Origin: Casuarina equisetifolia
Lineage: Eukaryota; Streptophyta; Magnoliopsida; Fagales; Casuarinaceae
Direction: 5' to 3'
Assembly: GCA_028551475.1 (NCBI GenBank)
Contig: CM052360.1
Span: 3,274,501 to 3,338,500, forward strand
Length of the DNA: 64,000 nucleotides
Part shown: positions 25,226 to 36,642 of the stretch, one piece after another
Layout: every line of letters starts with the position of its first letter
Numbering within the stretch: position 1 is the first letter of the stretch
Notes under the pieces: generated by a model
Database searches by the model: none
Told to the model about the DNA's origin: nothing
The model's input: the letters and a program-made list of their open reading frames with translations, nothing else
Translations under genes and position numbers: made by a program

Positions 25226-25465
25226 ATCGACCCAGGACAAGTGGTTTAATGTAGCTAAGTTATGAAGGTATTCTAACCGTATAACACAACGATAATATAT
25301 GGGTCACCATCCCTATAATTCAATGTCATAGTTCTCGAATCCAATGGTTTTGACTGACCCTTTAATTGAGAGAGTTAGTATATGGAATTGTTGGGATGGT
25401 GACCCATATATTATCGTTATGTGTTATATGGCTAGATTACCTTCATAAATTCGCTACATGGCCAA
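25226..25465. repeat. Foldback (MITE-like) element, copy 1
   Basis: Two imperfect inverted arms of about 75 bp: about 25245-25320 (AACACAACGATAATATATGG, then GTCACCATCCC) and its complement at about 25388-25465 (GGGATGGTGACCCATATATT, then ATCGTTATGTG). A 65-bp loop separates them. The same structure is at 32655-32905 upstream of copy E, where the right arm has decayed. There is no clear target duplication. Confidence 0.65.
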
Positions 25466-26370
25466 TGGTTTTCACTGACACTTTGATCTCTTGGGTATGA
25501 ACGTTGAGTCGTCCGGAAAGTCGGTAAAAAAGGGCGCTTCAGGTTTAATATCAGTCGAAGGACCTATCCACTGACAATATTCACTCATATTATGCATATC
25601 TTCTGTTTCTCTAAGGGAAATGTCAAGACAAGTTGGAAGGCAAGCCGTTGGAGTGCTTTCCGATGAGTTACTTAAGATGGTCTAGAATAGACCAAATTCT
25701 AGGGACAATCTCTTTCAATTGCTGACGCGAGAACTTGCGACGTGATTTTTATTGAAAATTCTGGTTTTCCTCCCAACTTTCAACCGGAATCGCCAGTGAA
25801 ACGATATGTTCAAATAGGAGGCAATGTGCGAAGACAACGGTTTTGAACAAATAGAATTATTTGTTGCTTTGAAGCAAATCAGGCGTTGTCTTTTGCAGTG
25901 TCTTTTTCCTCCTTGACCCGAAGAAAGAATTTATCTTGTAAATTACTTGAAATTTGTGGATTTTGTTCTCAAAAAAGAATGTGTGGACAGTTTGTTTTTT
26001 GTTAAGTGACGAAGATTTGTTAATGAGAAGCGTATGAAATTTTTGTAAAGAATGAATAGAGGTGCTTTCTAGAAGTTCATTGCTTCAGCTTCACTCTCTC
26101 AACTTTTTGAAAGGTTAGAGAATCACTAAATGAACCACTGGAAAATCGTACTTTCTAGGAATATAAGCTTAGCAGCTTTCACTTTGAATACTCTTTTTTT
26201 AACCGAGAGACTACCATCATAATCAGCTCCTTAGGCTTAGCCCGTCAACCAATAGTATCAGGTTGCGTGTGGAAAACCTATATCAGCACTATCTAGAATA
26301 TATGTGGCTAATACTTGTAAGGTCAAAACGGTTTCACTTACGAGTCACAGGAGACCACTGTTTGAAATTA
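25466..26370. repeat. Upstream module shared by SEO copies D and E
   Basis: This stretch aligns with 32905-34050 in front of copy E, apart from a 210-bp block near 33600-33810 present only in E. It contains a decayed version of the minus-strand frame at 32878-33078 (DISLRE, HNMSEY, QWIGPSTD), broken here by stops. No SEO exon is present. Confidence 0.65.
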
Positions 26371-26486
26371 AAAAAAAAAAGAAAAAGAAAAAGAAAAAGA
26401 AAAAGAAAAAGGAAGTTTTAATGTATATAACTGGTAAAATGTGGGCCCATAAATGAAGAAAGGGCCACCCCTGATGGCTACAAATA
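26371..26486 (+). promoter_or_regulatory. Promoter of SEO gene D; TATA box altered to TACAAATA
   Basis: An A/G tract at about 26371-26414 and TGGGCCCA at 26442-26449 are intact. At the TATA position the sequence is TACAAATA (26479-26486), where A and A2 have TATAAATA. The start codon is at 26545. The change may lower or alter initiation; that is inference. Confidence 0.65.
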
Positions 26487-26544
26487 GGCGCCCGGCTGCT
26501 TCACAACACACACCAGCAACCTTTTCTATTCTTCCACAAACACC

Positions 26545-29471
26545 ATGCAGAGCAGTGAGGAGCTTATTCGTGCAACCCATGATTCTGATTGTGAAAACTT
26601 TGATACCGACTTGGTTTTCGCTGTCTCCGAAAGCATTCTTAAGCATGCCACCGGTATTGTTGACGCTATTATGAGTCAAGAAGTTCCTGTTGACACTTTT
26701 ATGGAGGTATATGTTCCTATCCATATGCTTCTGCCCACATTATTCACGAGATAATTTTTCGGCCCCGTTCTGGTCCGTAGGTTGGAATACCCTATAGTCA
26801 TAACTATTCCTAGTCAAAGAAACCTCATCCGTCTTGTTTTCTTGAAATGGCTTTGACCTGAGGATCAAGTCTTAACATTTCTATTCTACGAGAGAATGAA
26901 TATGCTGGGGATCTTGGTTATTTTTATCTATATATGTGGTACTATAACTCTTAGCTAAAATAAGGCAGGATATGCGTTTTTTGGCTTTTACTTTCTACGT
27001 ATTTATCTTTCAGCTGTCTCACTGATATGTTACGATCACAATTGGGTACCCATGCGGGACCAGCAGAACCTGGAGAAAAGCCTCAGTCCACTGCGATGTA
27101 TACTCACGCAGCTTTCAAGCAAGGTAACAAAGAATACTTTGTAGACTAAATTTGGGCTGAGTAGAGTGAGATCCTTTTACTATATATGAAGAGAATATTT
27201 CATAATCACAATCGTGGAATGTTAGATGGCATGCGATGTTCCCGATGAGAGCACTGCTGACAAATTAACGATGTCAATACTTGAAGAAGTCTCATGCTAT
27301 TCATGGGTTGCCAAGGCAATGCTAGCATTTACAGCTTTTGCTTTGGAGTACTGGAACTTTTGGTTTGCCCTAAAACACTTATCGGAAGTCCCCAAACCTG
27401 TGGCGATTCTGAAACGTGTACCGGCCATCTTAGACCCCCAGAAATATCGAAATGTAAGTGAACTTAAAAGGCTCATCGAGGCTACATCGGAATTCATCAA
27501 GCACATCGTTGATTTCGGGAAGAAAACCAACCACGGTAAAAGGGTACCAAACAACCCCATCCCCACGCATGTTTACTGGGCTATCAGAACTAGTTTAGCT
27601 TGCACGACTCAAATGTATTGTGTCATTGAGACTGAGTAAGTTCTTGTCCCCCACATGAGCTATGTACGCTGAAATCCTTTCAGTAGAAGAGTTATGATGA
27701 AATAGTTGGAGTGTAAATTTTGTTTATTTAATCTAATGCAAATGAGCATGATAATCTAATGATTGTAGGAACAAGACAGAGGAACTATCAGTTTCTGTTG
27801 CCAAAATCAAAGAGATTCTCAACTCTCTTAAGAGGGATATAGAAGAGTACGAAAAACAAGAAGGTTATCCTCTGGGACGATTTCACTCATACTGAAGCAA
27901 CTTACCTTGAACATGTAGCTCAGGTAGTATATTTTCTTATAAGTATGAAAAGCTGCTGACCACGATTATTGTCCTCTAAAGGTGAAATTAAGGCCTGTAA
28001 GGAACTGAAAAGCCGCTTCCGGACTTCTGATGAGATCACGGAGGTGATTTTCAATGGGGTTGAGTGCTTGCTAGATGGTTCTACTGAGATATCGGTAGGC
28101 TCTTCTAGCAGAGCTCTTGAATTTTATTTCTATTACTAGTATCACTACGTGTTTTTATTTATTTATTTTTTGTCCTTGCTGCACCCTTTGCAGTTGCTGG
28201 AACCGAATCTTATACTAATCTCTCTAGATTATGTGCCAATAGGAACAACAAGAATGTTTAAATGTTCAATAGTTTACTGAATTTTCATAATTGAATTACA
28301 AAAACAGGTTAACATCGACGTGCTGAAAGAAAAGAAGCTTCTGTTACTAATTTCGGCCCTAGACATATCTACTGAAGAGGTCTCGGTTCTGAAACTAATA
28401 TATAATGACATAATGAGGGAGGAGAAGTATAAAATTGTATGGATCCCGATGGTGCAGTTGACCACTGACTTTCAGCTGTTGCAGTCTAAGATGCCCTGGT
28501 ACATAGTACGGGGCTTTAAATCATCAGTCCGCGTGAATCTGATTAAGAAGGTGACAAAGCTTGAGAAGTGGCCCCTCCTTATGGTGGTGAACTCAAAAGG
28601 GAAGGTAGAACACCCAAACGCACTCCACGTGATTCATGTATGGGGAATGAAGGCTTTCCCTTTCACTATCAAGAAAGAAAAGAAACTTTTGGACAAAGAG
28701 GATGCGATGGAAGCGGTGCTGAATGACATCAATTCAGACATAAATGGCTGGGTAAAGTTGTTTTTCTGTCCGAAATTTATATACATGTATAGATCACTGA
28801 GGGGACAGGGTGTTTGGTAACACAAGTATGCACACACTTGCACGTATTCATGCATGCCATGTCAAGAAAAATTCATGATATGGATCCGAATAAAATTTGA
28901 GGTTTAATGTATCTTGTTCAACCAGATTAAAGACAAGAAGTACATTTTCTGCTATGGAGGCGAGATCTCGTGGAACAAACAATTTTATGACAAAGCCATT
29001 TCCTTGAAGGAGAAAGGCAAAATTTCCGCCGAGTTGCTTTGTATAGAAAGTAAAGACAAAGGTAAGTATGTCCATGGCATCGGAGGTCGTTTCTGGAGGG
29101 CCATACAAAGCTTATTCTTTTGCAAGGCTCGGAAGGAAACCAAAGACGACCGTCTGATGTTTGAGATTCAAAAATTGCTTTCCTACAAGAATGAGAATGG
29201 ATGGGCTGTACTGTACAAAGGGTCTACAATAGTGTCAAGTGGTCGTGGCACAATAATTCTGGAAGTGTTTGGCGAATGGGAGGGTGATGTGCCTAAAAAG
29301 GACTTCGAAAATTGTTTCTTAGAAGACCTTCAGAAGTTCTCTAAAGGTGAGCCCTGCTGGCACATTGACATTCCAATCACAGCTGAAGTACAGCATCTAA
29401 ACTGCGCTCACTGTTCCTCCGAAATGGAGACTTATCTCGGCTTTAAGTGTTGCCATGAGGGTGTGCGTTGA
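26545..29471 (+). CDS. SEO: SEO gene D, sieve element occlusion protein; only copy with open exons
   Basis: Phloem P-protein that would assemble into sieve-element filaments and plug wounded sieve tubes (family knowledge). Exons: 26545-26706, (2: 27045-27123), 27226-27635, 27769-27863, 27982-28094, 28308-28751, 28926-29471. Exon 1 (54 codons, MQSSEEL...) gives the N-terminal segment. Exon 3 carries MACDVPDES, FALEYWNFWFAL and ILKRVPAI. Exon 6 is the thioredoxin-like middle part (LLLLISALDIS, WIPMVQL, MPWYIV, HPNALHVIHVWG). Exon 7 is the C-terminal domain (KYIFCYGG, FWRAIQSLFF, NGWAVLYKG, HCSSEMETYLGFKCCH). Junction phases fit throughout. Exon 2 is abnormal: its acceptor reads TTG instead of TAG and its length (79 nt) is not a multiple of three, against 93 nt in A, F and A2. 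Skipping it keeps frame and gives about 589 aa. The exon 4 donor (GTTATC) is weak but shared with A, E and A2. I chose the ATG at 26545 because upstream ATGs lie in the promoter. Confidence 0.8.
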
Positions 29472-29751
29472 ACGCACTACTCTAGATGGCTACATATCTC
29501 ACTAATGATATTACTACAAAATGATAGATGTAGGTGACTTGAGTTTGTAGCTAGTTACACATGTCACTAGTATGAAGAAGTCTGTCGTGTAATACAGACA
29601 ACAGGAGCGCCTTGATACATGTATAATCTGATGCCCATTTTAAGGAAAGTATCCATGTACCGTTTGATGCATTTGGTGTAATCGAAAGGTTCTCTACTCT
29701 ACTGTCCATCGCTCATTTTTGTCCTTTGTTGGGTTCTTTCTTAAGTTTGCA

Positions 29752-30770
29752 TTAATAAAATTTAGTGTATAAAAACAAAGGAATATATCCCAATATTAAA
29801 AAAGTTACAAAATCTATGAGAAAATGGAAGTTTAAAGCTTTTAAATATCATTCAAAATGACAGTTTTTTAAGAGAATTTAATATTTTGAAATAAAGAAAT
29901 TCTCCTTTGTAATCTTTTTTTTTTTTATACTTTTGCTAACAAGATTTAAATATTTATTGTTTTGCTTTGAAAATGCCTTTAATTACATTTAATCTATATA
30001 CAATAAGTGTAAGCTAAAAAAGATATCTTAAGAAGTTTAGTAATTAAATTCCTTTCTTCATTGTTCAATGATTCATTGTAATCATTCTATTCACCAATAT
30101 GACGTTGCATTTCACTCTAAGCAAAAATAGTCTTCCAAATTGTCTTTGTCTATATAAATTCAAAAAAGAGATGACTCCTATTTTGTACATAAAAATAATA
30201 GAAATCATAATATATGTTAATTGAAAGGAGCCATCATGTGATTTTTTTGGTAAAAAGGTAATTTGTGTTAATAAGTATTAAAATACAAAAGCATAAATAC
30301 ATACCCTAGTATTATAGATTTTACTATATCTATAATTTTTTTTGCAATAGAAAGTCTATCTTGATAGACTAGCTATTCAATAAAATTATATTTGTTTCTT
30401 CATATCAATTTAGATTAAATCATATCAATTTGCTTCTTCATTAGATGGTTGAAGGACTTTGTAAATTTCTTTGGAGTAATAGACAAATCTAGAGTGGGCC
30501 TTAGTTTGAAGGTGCCTTTTCAATTCCATGCTATGAAACCTTTTATATCAAGCTACATCACTTTTTTTTTTGTATTTTATATTGTAAATCCATTTACGCT
30601 ATAATGAAATATTTGCGAGGTTAATAAGATTCCAAAGCATACCTTTCAAAAGGATTTTCTTCCAATGTTTGACATTTAGTAGCCTTAATCCCCCTTCTTT
30701 ATTAGGTGAGCAAACTATTTTCCAAACTATTTTCCAAACTATTTTCCAAACTATTTTGTGAGATTCCTCA
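29752..30770 (-). mobile_element. LINE fragment, minus orientation, 3' of SEO gene D
   Basis: Aligns with the LINE at 20568-22060 (zinc-binding RT tail and thumb region) and nearly exactly with 63130-64000. A short second LINE tail is nested at about 30243-30330, and the same nested tail is in the 63-kb copy. The shared nesting shows that these two are copies of one segment, not separate insertions. It replaces the usual 3' flank of A-type SEO genes after 29750. Confidence 0.75.
30712..30757. repeat. 12-bp tandem repeat inside the LINE
   Basis: AAACTATTTTCC occurs 3.8 times. The related LINE at 20568-22060 has the site once (near 21487), so the expansion is local. Confidence 0.85.
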
Positions 30771-30899
30771 TTTTTAATTTAACCAAGTATCAATTGAAGT
30801 CAAAATAATGGTTAAACATTTAATAAGGGAGTTTTTTTGTTAATCATCTTTGCAATAGAGGTGGTCATTTAATATTCTTTAAAAGATTCAAAATCTTCA

Positions 30900-31812
30900 A
30901 TGAGCAAACTAAATCTCAAAATCTAGAATAAAGTCCTTTTGGGATATATGCTTTAGAATCTCATAAATCTCCTAAAAGCTTTATTATGGAGTAAATTGAT
31001 TTATAGTACAAAGTGTAAAAGAATTTTAGTAATGCAATTAGACATAAAAGGTATTATAGCTTGAGGTTGGCAAGGTTTCCTCAAGTTAAGGCCCACACTT
31101 ATCTCTATTATCTCTAGTTTTACATATTGTTGCCAAAAGATTTATAACAATCTTCAGCAAGTTGATGAAAGGGTGGATTGGTATGGTTTAATTTGGACTA
31201 ATTGCATTAGCAAATATAATTTTATTGGATGGCTTGTTTGTAAGGATAAACTTTCTATAGCAACAAAAATTGTAAGATGACTTTCTTTGGTAAACATATA
31301 TTGTGATTTTTGTTAGTTGTATATAGAAAATAGAAGTCGTCTTTTTTTTTTTAATGTTCATGGGCAAAGATAATTTGGAAAAGTATTCTCGCTTAGAATG
31401 GATTATGATGTGACATTGGAGGATGAAATGAAGAGCTATAATGGACAATCAAAGTAATTAAATGAAAGAATTTAGTTGTTAAACTTATCAAGATATCTTT
31501 CTTAGCTTGTATTTATTGTATATGGGTTAAATGAAATGGAAGACATTTTCAGAGGAAAACAATTGATATCCTTATTATTTTAATGAAAGAAAAAAAGTAG
31601 TATAAGAGAGAACTTTTTTGTTTAGAAATATAAAATTCTCTTAAAGAAAGGTTATTTGAGTGAGATTTGGAGGCTTCTAAGGTTTTTATTTTTATTTTTA
31701 TTTTTATTTTTATTTTATAGATATGGTGACGTCTATAATACTAGGGTATGCTCCTATACTTATGTACTTTAATATTTATTAATACAATTTATCTTTCCAC
31801 CATAAAAGAGTT
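30900..31812 (+). mobile_element. LINE fragment, plus orientation, opposing the previous one
   Basis: Plus-strand translation gives VDWYGLIWTNCISKYNFIGW, then CKDKLSIA and IYCDFC, which is the zinc-binding RT tail, with stops. It runs to a 3' end at about 31812 (TATTAATACAATTTATCTTT, then CCACCATAAAAG). With 29752-30770 it forms a large imperfect inverted repeat with outward-facing 3' ends. Confidence 0.75.
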
Positions 31813-32654
31813 TCAAAATCAACACTAAAACTTTGAAAGGATTCTCATCTATATAAAAAAAAAGTGCACGCGTAGCCATCTCAAAAGTAATCTCCATTAA
31901 TTTGGGAAGTACACATAGTAAGATTATAATAATAAATATTTAGAGCTTTTTTTTTTAAAAAAGTTTCGAAAATTTAATTTAATTTTTCTTCATTTTCTTG
32001 AGAATAAAAGTCAGTTAATAGTAAGTCAAGCACAAATTTTTTTGGATTTTTTGGTCATGAATTTCAAGGTTTTCTTTTGGGTAAAGAAGAATGATTAAAA
32101 TTAACCCAAGGAACAAATGTCCCAGGGCCTACTCAAGAGGGGGGTAAAAAAACGCAAGAAAAACCTTGGACAATTAAAAAAGAAGAAGATAAGTTTACAT
32201 CACATGTCTGGGGTTAAGCTATCTAATTTAGGGAGTTGTCATCTATTAGTCGGGGAATTCGTGATGGTTGTGCCGGATTTCTTCAACATGTCATCTTTGC
32301 TGAAAGTATTACAAATAGCTTTATATCTTACCCAACGTTTCGAGCCTCATGCCATCCAAAATCCATTCCAGTGGTATGCTTTGTTAGACAAGTCGAAGTC
32401 ATCAAAATGCATTTCCAACCTCAAATCTTTGTCCAAACCGGTCAATTGGAAGATCAAAAAATGTGAATACTGTATGAAGTGCGAGATCTTTATTAGAATA
32501 ACACGGTTTGGATAAAAATCAAAGAAACATTTGAACGAAATTCCTTCTTATTCTTATTTGAGAGTATTATGCGGTGTCCTTCACTCATAAGTTCTGATAT
32601 TGGAAACAAGTGTGAATCATCCGCCAAAGATTGGTTTAGTTTGTAACCTATCGT
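31813..32654. other. Spacer with unassigned open frames
   Basis: Plus-strand frames at 32117-32515 (132 codons) and 32236-32466 (76 codons) overlap in different frames and resemble no family I know. No promoter or splice pattern supports either one. Confidence 0.4.
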
Positions 32655-32905
32655 GCGACCCAGGACAAGTGGTTTTATGGACCATGTAGCTAAGTTATGA
32701 AGGTATTCTAATTGTGTAACACAACAATAATATATGGGTCACCATCCCTATAATTCAAAGTCATAGTTATCGAATCCAATGGTTTTGACTGACACTTTAA
32801 TTTAGAGAATAAGGATATGAAGTTATTGGGATGATGAACCATCTACTATTGTTATGTGTTATACAGCTAGATTAACATCATAAATTCGCTACATGGCCAA
32901 TGGTT
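32655..32905. repeat. Foldback element, copy 2
   Basis: Matches 25226-25465, beginning GACCCAGGACAAGTGG. The left arm is nearly intact; the right arm has several changes (for example TGATGAACCATCTACTATTG). It lies at the same relative place upstream of copy E, so it was duplicated with the gene. Confidence 0.65.
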
Positions 32906-33078
32906 TTGACAGACACTTCAATTTCTTGGGTAACGAATGTTGAGTCGTTCGGCAAGTTTGTAGAAAAGGGGGCTTCAGGTTCAACATCAGTCGAAGGACC
33001 TATCCACTGAATATATTCACTCATATTATGCATAACTTCCATTTCTCTAAGGGAAATGTCAAGCCAGTCGGGAGGCAA
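32878..33078 (-). other. Unidentified open frame, possible fragment of a non-SEO gene
   Basis: 66 codons containing PPDWLDISLREMEVMHNMSE, then YIQWIGPSTDVEPEAPF and TNLPNDSTF. The composition looks like real coding sequence. The homologous stretch upstream of D (about 25465-25650) keeps most of the residues but has stops. There is no ATG near the start and I do not recognise the family. Most likely it is a captured exon carried by the duplicated upstream module. Confidence 0.35.
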
Positions 33079-34055
33079 GCCGTTGGAGTGCTGTCCGATG
33101 CGTTACGTAACATGGCCTAGTATAGACCAAATTCTAGGAACAATGTCCTTCGATTAGTGACGCGAGAATTTGCGACGTGATTTTGCTGAAAATTCTAGTT
33201 TTCTTCCCAACTTTCAACTGGAATCGCCAGTGAAAAGCTATGTTCAAATAGGAGGCAATGTTCGAAGACAATGGTTTTAAACAAATAGAATTATTTGTTG
33301 CTTTGAAGCAAATCAGGCGTTGTCTTTCGCAGTTTCGTTTTCCTCCTTGACCTGAAGAAAGACTTTATCTTGTAGATTACTTGAAATTTGTGGATTTTAA
33401 TATCAGAAAAGAATGTGTGGAAAATTTGTTTTTTGTGAAGTGTGGAAGATTTGTTAATGAGAAGCAAAGTAGGAAAAATCTGTAAAGAGTGAAGAGAAGT
33501 GCTTTCTAGAAGTTGTTTGCTTCAGCTTCACTATTTCAGCTTTTTGAAAGGTTAGAGAAATCACTAAATAAAATACTGGAAAATCGTACTTCCTAGGAGT
33601 TTGGCTTCAACGTTGCTGCTACTGAGCTCTACTTTAGAACTATTAGTGACTTGAGACTTCATTTGTCTAGGAAGTCTATTTTGTACTCTTTGTCTAACTT
33701 GAAAGGTTAAAAAAAAGAAGGACAAAATGAAGAAGAAGTAAGCCTTCGGGATAGCGTGAAACATGATGTTATCGTTGATGTGGTAATATTTTAGCTAACA
33801 TTGCCTTTGCTTGCATAGAGTCGCGAGGAATATAACCTTAGCAGCTTTCACTTTGAGTACTCCTTTTTTTACGCGAAAGACTACCATCATAATCAGCTCC
33901 TTAGGCTTAGCCCGTCAACCAATAGGATCAGGTTGCTTGTGGAAAACCTACATCTGCACTATCAATAATATGTGGCTAATACATTTAAAGTCAAAAAGGG
34001 TTCACTTACAAGCCACAGGAAACCATACAGAAACGTCGCTTAACTATTTGAGATT

Positions 34056-34180
34056 AAAAAGAGAAAAGAAAAAGGAAAAGGAAAAGGAAAAGGAAAAGGA
34101 AAATAGAAGTTCCGACGTACATAACCCGTAAAATGTGGGCCCATAAATGAAGAAAGGGCCACCCCTGATGGCTATAATAG
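34056..34180 (+). promoter_or_regulatory. Promoter of SEO copy E
   Basis: A/G tract with five AAAAGG-type units at about 34056-34104, TGGGCCCA at 34136-34143, and a shortened TATA region TATAATAG at 34173-34180 (one A fewer than in A and A2). The start codon is at 34240. Confidence 0.65.
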
Positions 34181-34817
34181 GCGGCCGGCTACTTAACAAC
34201 TTGCACCAACCACCTTTTCTATTCTTCCACAAAAACACCATGCACAGCATTGAGGATCTTATTCATGCAACCCATGATTCTGCTACTGAAAAACTCGATC
34301 CCAACTGGGTTTTAGCTGTCGCCGAAAATATTCTTAAGCATGCCACCGAGATCATGGGGATTAGTCCTGGGTCAACAGATGTTTCTGGGGAGACTGTTAG
34401 GGAGGTATATGTTCCTGTTTCTGGGGACACTGTTGTGGACGTATATGTTCCTATCGATATGCTTCTACCCACATTATTCACGAGATAATTTTTTTCCCCT
34501 GTTCTGGTCCGTGGGTTGGAATTCCCAACAGTCGTAACTCTTCCTAGTCAAAGAAACCTCATCTGTCCTGTCTTCTTGAAGTGGCTTTGACATGAGGGTC
34601 AAGATTTAACATTTTTATTTTACGAGATAATGAATATGCCGGGATCTTTAGTTATTTTTAGCTATATATGTGGTGCTACTACTCTTAGTTAAAATAAGGC
34701 AGGATATGCGTTTTTGGCTTTTACTTTCTACGTTTTTATCTTTGAGCAGTCTCACTGATATGTCACTTACGGTCACAATAGGGTACCCATGCACACCAGG
34801 AGAAAGAGGAGGAAAAG

Positions 34818-35117
34818 TGTAAAAAGGTGGGAAATTGGATAAAACTTGTTCTTTCAGTCACAAGCAAACCGATTACAAAGGTTACAATGGGAGAAGTAAT
34901 TCCCCGGGTGAGAAAGAAAGATTAAACTTGTACATGTATAAATAGAAGTAAAAAGCTCAATCCATCATTGTCATGCGTGCTCTGGAAATAGTAGCTCTGA
35001 TGTAGAGTAGTTGCAGACGGTGTAGGTGGGCAGTGCAGATAGAGAACATCATCTCTGACTCCATTGTCGGGGATGCCAACGTGGATGCTGACTAGGATGC
35101 CAGCTCATATTCGAACA
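34818..35117 (-). repeat. Copia 1 LTR (3' in element orientation)
   Basis: 300 bp. A TATA-like stretch (GTATAAATAG on the plus strand near 34940) and GGTTACAA are visible. Confidence 0.93.
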
Positions 35118-35313
35118 AGCCCCCTAAAGCTAGTGGTCGGTATGTGTTAACAACACCTAGCTTGGAAAGAAGATGAGCATGCTGATTTGATCCCAAGGCT
35201 TTTGTAAGGAGGTTAGCTGGTTGGTCCTTAGTACCAACATGCTCGGTCTTGATAATCCTCTGGCGTATCTTTTCACGGATGAAATGGCAGTCTACATCTA
35301 TGTGCTTGGTGTG

Positions 35314-36642
35314 TTAATGGACCATAGGATTAGCTGCAAGTTCCATCGCAGCTTTGTTATCACAAAAAAGAGTCATTGGACGGGGAACATCAACTCCCAT
35401 GTTGCCGAGAAGACCAAGTAGCCAAAGTATCTCATAGGAGGTCATTGCCATCACCTGATATTCAGCCTCGGTGGATGATCTAAAGACAACCCTTTGTTTC
35501 TTGCTTTTCCAAGAGATCAGTGCATCTCCGAGCATGATGCAAACACCGGTCACTGATTTTCTACCAATCTTGCATGTGGCATAATTTGAGTCATAATAGC
35601 TCGCATGTGGCAGCCTCCTAAAGAGGGAATGAATAAACCTGTACCAGGCAACTCTTTAAGTATTTAACCAATCTAATAGCTGCTTCCCAATGGGATTTCT
35701 TAGGTTTGTACATGAATTGTGCGAGGTTGTGAATTGTGTAAGATATGTCTGGTCGAGTAACAGTGAGGTAGTTAAGTTTTCCTATGAGCTGCTGATACTT
35801 GAGAGGATTTAACAATAACGGATCATCATCTCGTGGGATACGAGCTCCTTGATCATGTTTGGCTGTCGTTAATGATAAATTTGTATCCATGGGATTGTCC
35901 ACCGATTTGGCACCCCCAAGTCCCATACCATCAATCAACTCAAGAATATATTTCCTCTAGCTCAAATGAAGTCCCTTCTTATCTCTCAAGACCACAACCC
36001 CAAGAAAAAACTTAAGATCTCCTAAGTCCTTAATGTGGAAAGAAGAATGTAAATGTGTCTTTAACTCCTTGATGCCCTCAATATCACTCCCAGTAATGAG
36101 AACATCATCTACATAAATCATGAGAATGACAATGAGTTTACCTCGTTTTTTCACAAAGAGGGAGGTGTCATGCATGGAGTCTTGATAACCAACTGCTAGT
36201 AAAACTTCAATAAACTTTTCGTACCATTGTCGAGTAGCTTGCTTTAGGACGTAGATGGACCTCTTTAAGCGACATACTTTTCCGGTGTGCTCATGTGGAT
36301 TATCGGGTGGGGATGCATGTATACTTCTTCATGGAGATCGCCCTGTAGAAAGGCATTACTCACATCCATCTGATAAATAGCCCAATGATTTTGAGCTGCT
36401 AATGAAAGACCACACCGAACTGTGATGTGTTTAACAACTGGTGCAAAAATGTCATGATAATCAATGTCAGCTTTTTGGTTGAAACCTTTTGCCACTAAGC
36501 GGGCCTTGTACCTCTCCACTGTCCCGTATGCATTGTGCTTGATCTTATAAACCCATTTGCATCCAATGGCTTTTCTCCCAGGTGGAAGGTCCACAATATC
36601 CCAAGTGTTATTTGCCTTCAATGCTTTGATTTCTTGTGTCAT
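35314..36642 (-). pseudogene. Copia 1 RT and RNase H, broken
   Basis: Four minus-strand frames cover the region in order. 36265-36642 is the RT start (TWDIVDLPPGRKAIGCKW, KARLVAKGFNQ, YQMDVSNAFLQGDLHEEVYM). 35957-36175 holds the catalytic box (MIYVDDVLITGSD). 35618-35938 is the connection (LNYLTVTRPDISYTI). 35314-35553 is RNase H (ISWKSKKQRVVFRSSTEAEY, then LFCDNKAAMELA). Frameshifts separate them. Confidence 0.88.

Noticed and set aside
32117-32515. 132-codon plus-strand frame as a gene
   Set aside because: Overlaps another frame, low-complexity lysine-rich start, no recognisable family and no promoter.
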